This document shows, piece after piece, positions 29,342-32,822 of a stretch of DNA of 32,822 nt. The translations under genes were made by a program, and so were the position numbers. Below the pieces are notes generated by a model that saw nothing but the letters and a program-made list of their open reading frames with translations, had not been told where the DNA came from and searched no databases. How positions within the stretch are numbered: position 1 is the first letter of the stretch; every line of letters begins with the position of its first letter. Source of the DNA: a virus; IMG/VR virus record IMGVR_UViG_3300031672_000649, positions 1 through 32,822 of that record. One strand, 5' to 3'.

Positions 29342-29372
29342 ATTATATTGATCCGCAGGAAGTTTCTTATAC
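29342..29372 (-). promoter_or_regulatory. Late promoter copy 2 (connector operon)
   Basis: GTATAAG (29372-29366), 18 nt, then TATAAT (29347-29342), the best -10 of the set. The adaptor ATG is 5 nt later. The whole promoter fits in the 39-nt gap between two genes. Confidence 0.85.
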
Positions 29373-29375
29373 ACT

Positions 29376-31001
29376 TTAGTTTGTATCTTTTACGTAGAGG
29401 CCGCCGCTTAAGCGAACATAGGGTTTCGTGGTAAATGTGTAAATCTCTCTGCCCCCTTTGAAAAAAGAAAGTCGGTCAATTGCAAAACCATTGTCGGTAA
29501 TAAAGTGCTGAAAAACTACCAATATACTATCGTTTCCTTGTCCAGAATCAGTAAGAGTGATAAATGTTTGTAGTGCAAGTGTTTCTGTTGCTGATCCAAA
29601 ATCATCAACTTCAAGTGCTGCAATAACACCTAGCTGATCTAATCCTAAACCGCTATCAACAAGAGAAAGAAATTCAGTAATCAGTACCGCATCATTGCCA
29701 GCACCTGTATCATTTAACGGTATTCGTGCTTGTATTGCTAAGCTATCATTACCGCTTCCTGTGTCATCAACTTCTGTCTGTATCAATAAGCTGACAGAGT
29801 CAGACCCTATCCCAATATCATTCTGTTTAGCAAGTACAACAAGACTTGCCACATCGCTTGCAATACCGCCATCGTTTAAGGCAAGCGATACTAGAATACT
29901 TAATGCTTCACTTGCTATTCCAGAGTCGGATAATGCGATAGCGACTAAAATAGCCAACGCCTCGCTTGCTACCCCAGTATCGCTAAGAGCAATTTGAGCA
30001 AGAATAACAAGCGCATCGTTAGCAATTCCAGAATCAGATAAAATAAGTAAGGCTGTAATGCTTATTAAATCTGATCCAGTTCCTAAGTCAGAAAGCGCAA
30101 TTGTTGCAAGAAGTGAAATAAAATCACTGGCTGTTCCACTATCTGGTAAAGCAATCTGCGCTGAAATGCTGGTAGTGTCGCTACCACTTCCCGAATCTGT
30201 AAGCGAAACTTGTTCAATAACAGAAACTGCATCAATAGTCATACCCAGTGTTAAAATAAAATTATCAAACTTAGATGTTCCAGCCTGAGTTTCCGATTGC
30301 CAATTTCCAGCCTGCAAACCAATATTCATATTCGTTACAGTAAAAGGATCTGCAAATGAGGTAAGGTTTGTCCAACTAATTGCATCGGCAGAATAGTCAA
30401 AATAAAACGTCCCATTGCTTCTTCTAATTCTTAAATACTTCATTGTTGTAGATGAGTAAGCAGTACCAGTAATAAACGAGTTCGTTCCGGCAACTATTTT
30501 TCGTACATTGAGTTGATTTTGAGATATAGTGAAATAAACTTTATTAGTAGCATCGGCATTATTTTGTAAGTACATGATTGTTTCGTAAGAGGTAAGTGCT
30601 TGGTTTCCAGCATCCACAATTTGTATTTGTACACAAGAGTTAGAAAAATCATATTGCCCTACAGTTTCAAGCTCAAAATAATTACTCTGGTTTGCAATCG
30701 TTGATATTTCCAATTCATTATTCTGTACCTTTACCTGAGCATCTCCACCGTATGTTGTCCAAAAACTTGTATTGGTATAGTTTTCATCAAAGTTGTCGGA
30801 TATAACCTTATCTTGTAAAGCAATTTGCGCCAAAAGGCTTATATTGTCTGATCCAATACCAGAATCAGTAATAGTTGTAGTTACCAAAATACTTACAGCG
30901 TCAGTGCCAACTCCACTATCTGAAACAGACTTAGGAGTAATAGCAGTATTTTGTACTGGTGGGTGAGGTATGATGTAAGTTCGTATTGCTGGAAATGCCA
31001 T
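29376..31001 (-). CDS. Virion protein with 18-residue repeats and inserted lectin-like domain
   Basis: This 541-residue protein is built of 18-residue units of the form x-L-x-D-S-G-x-G-S-D-x-x-S-[IL]-x-x-x-I. Two units lie at 25-60 and fourteen at 266-514. Between them (about 68-255) sits a domain with FWTTYGGDAQVKVQNNELEI and ISWTNLTSFADPFTVTNMNIG, like a concanavalin/LamG-type beta sandwich that may bind sugar. The regular D-G-D spacing suggests a beta-solenoid, perhaps calcium-binding. A short end (515-541) reads KGGREIYTFTTKPYVRLSGG. Between capsid-side and connector genes, it is most likely a head decoration or fibre protein. It begins 6 nt after the upstream gene, in the operon of late promoter copy 1. 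I do not know a named family. Confidence 0.6.
   Translation of the reverse strand: MAFPAIRTYIIPHPPVQNTAITPKSVSDSGVGTDAVSILVTTTITDSGIGSDNISLLAQIALQDKVISDNFDENYTNTSFWTTYGGDAQVKVQNNELEISTIANQSNYFELETVGQYDFSNSCVQIQIVDAGNQALTSYETIMYLQNNADATNKVYFTISQNQLNVRKIVAGTNSFITGTAYSSTTMKYLRIRRSNGTFYFDYSADAISWTNLTSFADPFTVTNMNIGLQAGNWQSETQAGTSKFDNFILTLGMTIDAVSVIEQVSLTDSGSGSDTTSISAQIALPDSGTASDFISLLATIALSDLGTGSDLISITALLILSDSGIANDALVILAQIALSDTGVASEALAILVAIALSDSGIASEALSILVSLALNDGGIASDVASLVVLAKQNDIGIGSDSVSLLIQTEVDDTGSGNDSLAIQARIPLNDTGAGNDAVLITEFLSLVDSGLGLDQLGVIAALEVDDFGSATETLALQTFITLTDSGQGNDSILVVFQHFITDNGFAIDRLSFFKGGREIYTFTTKPYVRLSGGLYVKDTN
29460..30206 (-). repeat. Array of 14 tandem 54-bp coding repeats
   Basis: In frame, these 54-nt units encode 18-residue repeats, 13 full plus one partial. 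They are diverged at DNA level (no two are identical), but the D-x-G-x-x-x-[DE] core and the following hydrophobic alternation persist. Units 5 and 6 are the closest pair. The array is an old protein duplication rather than a recent slippage tract. Confidence 0.8.
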
Positions 31002-31007
31002 ATATTT

Positions 31008-31604
31008 TTACCTTTTCCAACCAAAAGGCTTAAACATGGCTGGTCTGTTTTCTTTTCGTTGTGGCATAAATGCAGGTGCACCATACGTTTCAAAAAGTAT
31101 GTCATCATTTCCTGAGTCTGGTTGGCTTGGACTGGTATAGCCAGTGTTTAGATGCACACGTCTTGCGCCTGAAAAACCCGATGGCGCATATGGATTACTA
31201 GTGGATGAAACCCAGTCATTATAGCTTGAAGCGTATACATGATTTACTGTATCCCAAGGCGCAAAACACATCACATATTTATTGCCTATAACTAAATTTA
31301 CAGGCGTAGCAAGAGCATATTTTGTGAGAGTACCAACCACTAACTGAGCATTTGTGATTTCAGTTGAACCGCCAATACCACCAACACCATTTGTCGGGTA
31401 TGAATTTGCATCACAGGTATCAATCCAAACTTTATAGCCTATGTTTGTATTGCCATCTTTACTGTTTATTTTGAAAGAAACTGCCGTAATGTTATCGATT
31501 GCAGGACAAAACCCCTGCACCATGTAATCCCGCCCATTGCCTACATCCCCAAAACCAATAGCAACAGAACCAGAATAATTTTTTTGGTCTAAAATATCAG
31601 CCAT
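31008..31604 (-). CDS. Beta-sandwich virion or decoration protein
   Basis: This 198-residue protein has a jelly-roll look: GSVAIGFGDVGNGRDYMVQGFCPAIDNITAV by segments, then GNTNIGYKVWIDTCDANSYPTNG near 52-74, VNLVIGNKYVMCFAPWDTV and HVYASSYNDWVS, and a short basic tail (PAMFKPFGWKR). The pattern is seen in DUF4082-like or carbohydrate-binding modules attached to phage structural proteins. It is first after late promoter copy 1 and precedes the repeat protein by 6 nt. A capsid decoration or fibre role is inferred. Confidence 0.5.
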   Translation of the reverse strand: MADILDQKNYSGSVAIGFGDVGNGRDYMVQGFCPAIDNITAVSFKINSKDGNTNIGYKVWIDTCDANSYPTNGVGGIGGSTEITNAQLVVGTLTKYALATPVNLVIGNKYVMCFAPWDTVNHVYASSYNDWVSSTSNPYAPSGFSGARRVHLNTGYTSPSQPDSGNDDILFETYGAPAFMPQRKENRPAMFKPFGWKR

Positions 31605-31612
31605 ACAGACTA

Positions 31613-31643
31613 ATTATATTGAAAAGATAATGAGGCTTTATAC
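31613..31643 (-). promoter_or_regulatory. Late promoter copy 1 (decoration operon)
   Basis: GTATAAA (31643-31637), 18 nt, then TATAAT (31618-31613); the ATG is 8 nt on. The whole promoter fits in the 41-nt gap between genes. Confidence 0.8.
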
Positions 31644-31645
31644 GT

Positions 31646-32197
31646 TTAAGTCAAAGATTCAATTGTTCGCGTGAAGCCTGTAAGCTGTGTGGTTGCAGTG
31701 CTTACTGAGAACTTACCAGTTAAGGATAATGCTTGATTTTGGGTCGTATCAATGTTTACTGTTGCAGGTGCAGATGCACCACCAGCAGACATGAAATTTG
31801 GTTGATTATTATTTGCTGCAAGTTGAGCTGCTAAAGTAACTACGCCTATTGCCAAAATTGGCGAAGCAGTACCATTACCTCTAGCAACAATATCACAAAT
31901 TAAGTTCCATAAAATGTTTGTTTGAGCAACTGCGTTTAAAGAAATTGCAGCAGTTTGCGCAATCATTGTGCCAGCTAGACCACCCATGCGCAGAGTAAAT
32001 TGTAAAGTACCTGGAGTTGTAACTACGCTTGAAAGACTGCCCCATGCAGTGTATCGCAGAAACTTACCATCATTCATATAGAAAGCTGGAATTGTAAAGT
32101 CTGGAAAAATAAGAGCCTCCGTTGTAGAATTTAAAATTTGTGCGCCATTTGCTGACCAATCGACTGGTAAAACTTCAGAAAAAATTTGTTTTGACAT
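31646..32197 (-). CDS. Hypothetical phage structural protein
   Basis: This 183-residue protein is beta-rich with no enzymatic motif. It begins MSKQIFSEVLPVDWSANGAQ and has TPGTLQFTLRMGG near 82-94, a long Ala/Asn segment (LAAQLAANNNQPNFMSAGGAS) and ends SVSTATTQLTGFTRTIESLT. Such proteins recur in environmental phages near the capsid genes. It begins 1 nt after the partial gene at the right edge, in the same operon, and is followed by late promoter copy 1. Role unknown; head fibre or decoration is plausible. Confidence 0.5.
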   Translation of the reverse strand: MSKQIFSEVLPVDWSANGAQILNSTTEALIFPDFTIPAFYMNDGKFLRYTAWGSLSSVVTTPGTLQFTLRMGGLAGTMIAQTAAISLNAVAQTNILWNLICDIVARGNGTASPILAIGVVTLAAQLAANNNQPNFMSAGGASAPATVNIDTTQNQALSLTGKFSVSTATTQLTGFTRTIESLT

Positions 32198-32198
32198 A

Positions 32199-32822
32199 TT
32201 ATGAAAGAGTTACGGTAAGGGTTAACTGCCAAGATTGTCCTGAGGTTTTTGTTCCTTGATCGGAAACAAGTCGGTTCATTGCATGACCCGAAGTACCATT
32301 ATCGGAGATATATTCTTGCCAATGATAATTTGCAGAACCACCGGCAAATGTTGCCCTAAAAGTGATGAGTTGTGATATGCCTTGCGTTGGGAATGTGGCA
32401 TCCATTGCTTGATAAGTCTTATTTGTTGCTGCTTGAAGATCAGTTTGTGAAGCAACTGCAGCTGTAGTTGAATCTCCAACACCAAGCCTTGCATTTGCAT
32501 TATTCATTGCGGTATACGTTCCACCCGCAACTGCTGGCCAGATTATGGAATTGATGCCATAGTTTGTAAGTAAGTTTCTACCAATTACTTTTGAGGATTT
32601 GAGAAATCTGCCATACTTATTTTTGAGATTTATATCAGACATGCCAGCTTTGGAATCTTTTTCAAAAGCTTCTTGGGCTATGTGATTTATAACGCCATCC
32701 GATGAAGTAAAATCATATTTTGTCAGTTTAAATTCGCCAATCCACTTGCCTTTTTCAGCAAGAGAAATTTGTGGCACTGCGTTTATATTGTCATTTCCTA
32801 TTGCGTGATCATTAAGCTGCAT
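32199..32822 (-). CDS. Phage structural protein, probably truncated by the window edge
   Basis: The visible part has 207 residues, and its Met lies exactly at the window edge. Its first residues, MQLNDHAIGNDNINAVPQI, match the 18-residue repeat of the 541-residue protein (L-x-D-x-x-x-G-x-D-x-I), so the real gene probably continues to the right into a repeat array and this Met is internal. After about residue 25 comes unrelated sequence: GKWIGEFKLTKYDFTSSDGVINHIA, RLGVGDSTTAAVASQTDLQAA and ITFRATFAGGSANYHWQEYI, a pattern common in phage virion proteins. No enzymatic motif is seen. Confidence 0.55.
   Translation of the reverse strand: MQLNDHAIGNDNINAVPQISLAEKGKWIGEFKLTKYDFTSSDGVINHIAQEAFEKDSKAGMSDINLKNKYGRFLKSSKVIGRNLLTNYGINSIIWPAVAGGTYTAMNNANARLGVGDSTTAAVASQTDLQAATNKTYQAMDATFPTQGISQLITFRATFAGGSANYHWQEYISDNGTSGHAMNRLVSDQGTKTSGQSWQLTLTVTLS

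Noticed and set aside
1-32822. CRISPR array linked to the Cas4-like nuclease
   Set aside because: No array of regularly spaced repeats and no other cas gene was found. The nuclease sits in a restriction-type operon.
1-32822. Reassigned TGA (Gly) code as in Absconditabacteria and Gracilibacteria
   Set aside because: The integrase and Nudix genes end at TGA just where family length is reached, and large genes contain no in-frame TGA, so TGA acts as a stop.
19397-32822. A second VR in the tail fibre or repeat genes
   Set aside because: No second copy of the TR core (for example GGATGATCCCAGT) was seen outside 11871-11992 and 12424-12545.

Overview
The window is AT-rich and reads as the left part of an integrated or temperate tailed phage (siphovirus-like) carrying a large accessory and defence cargo. 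It uses the standard code, with TAA, TAG and TGA all as stops. A compact genome, a four-helix-bundle Avd, and a diversity-generating retroelement (DGR) aimed at an AAA+ protein with a C-type-lectin-like tail fit a Candidate Phyla Radiation (Patescibacteria) host. That assignment is inference: there is no rRNA, tRNA or universal marker gene here.

Layout. 1-1354: tyrosine integrase and a convergent small zinc-ribbon/HTH protein. 1410-1758: no gene, but a promoter, a strongly foldable RNA with a pseudoknot and an intrinsic terminator, next to a DUF3800 gene (1753-2508). 2530-3858: divergent lexA and SRAP (abasic-site shield) genes sharing one LexA-like operator between two facing promoters. 3884-4039: small membrane protein. 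4048-6456: a compact operon of TIR, TM-Macro, TIR and Nudix genes, matching type II Thoeris, behind a structured leader that ends in a terminator. 6626-9602: EcoRI-type adenine methyltransferase, DUF262-HNH nuclease and Cas4-like nuclease, probably one operon. 9761-10405: a small ferredoxin-fold protein and an Xre-type regulator.

10402-17691 holds the centrepiece, a complete DGR: reverse transcriptase, Avd, a 122-bp template repeat (TR) and a matching variable repeat (VR). The TR and VR differ at 14 positions, all adenines of the TR coding strand. The VR is the C-terminus of an 869-residue MoxR-like AAA+ protein, encoded directly after a protein with transglutaminase-like and vWA domains. The arrangement resembles AAA+/vWA conflict systems whose recognition tip is diversified by a retroelement.

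17757-32822 is the phage structural and lysis module, all on the minus strand. Read from high to low coordinates: accessory structural proteins, an 18-residue-repeat protein, head-tail connectors, major tail protein, tail assembly chaperone with a -1 frameshift on nine A residues, tape measure, Dit, tail hub, fibre-like proteins, a membrane coiled-coil protein, endolysin and holin. Major capsid, portal and terminase genes are not in the window and should lie beyond the right edge. Six gaps in this module carry the same promoter, (G)TATAAG-N18-TA(C/T)AAT, with the start codon 5-10 nt after the -10 box, so these operons should give leaderless or nearly leaderless mRNAs. The lexA, SRAP and DUF3800 promoters sit equally close to their start codons.
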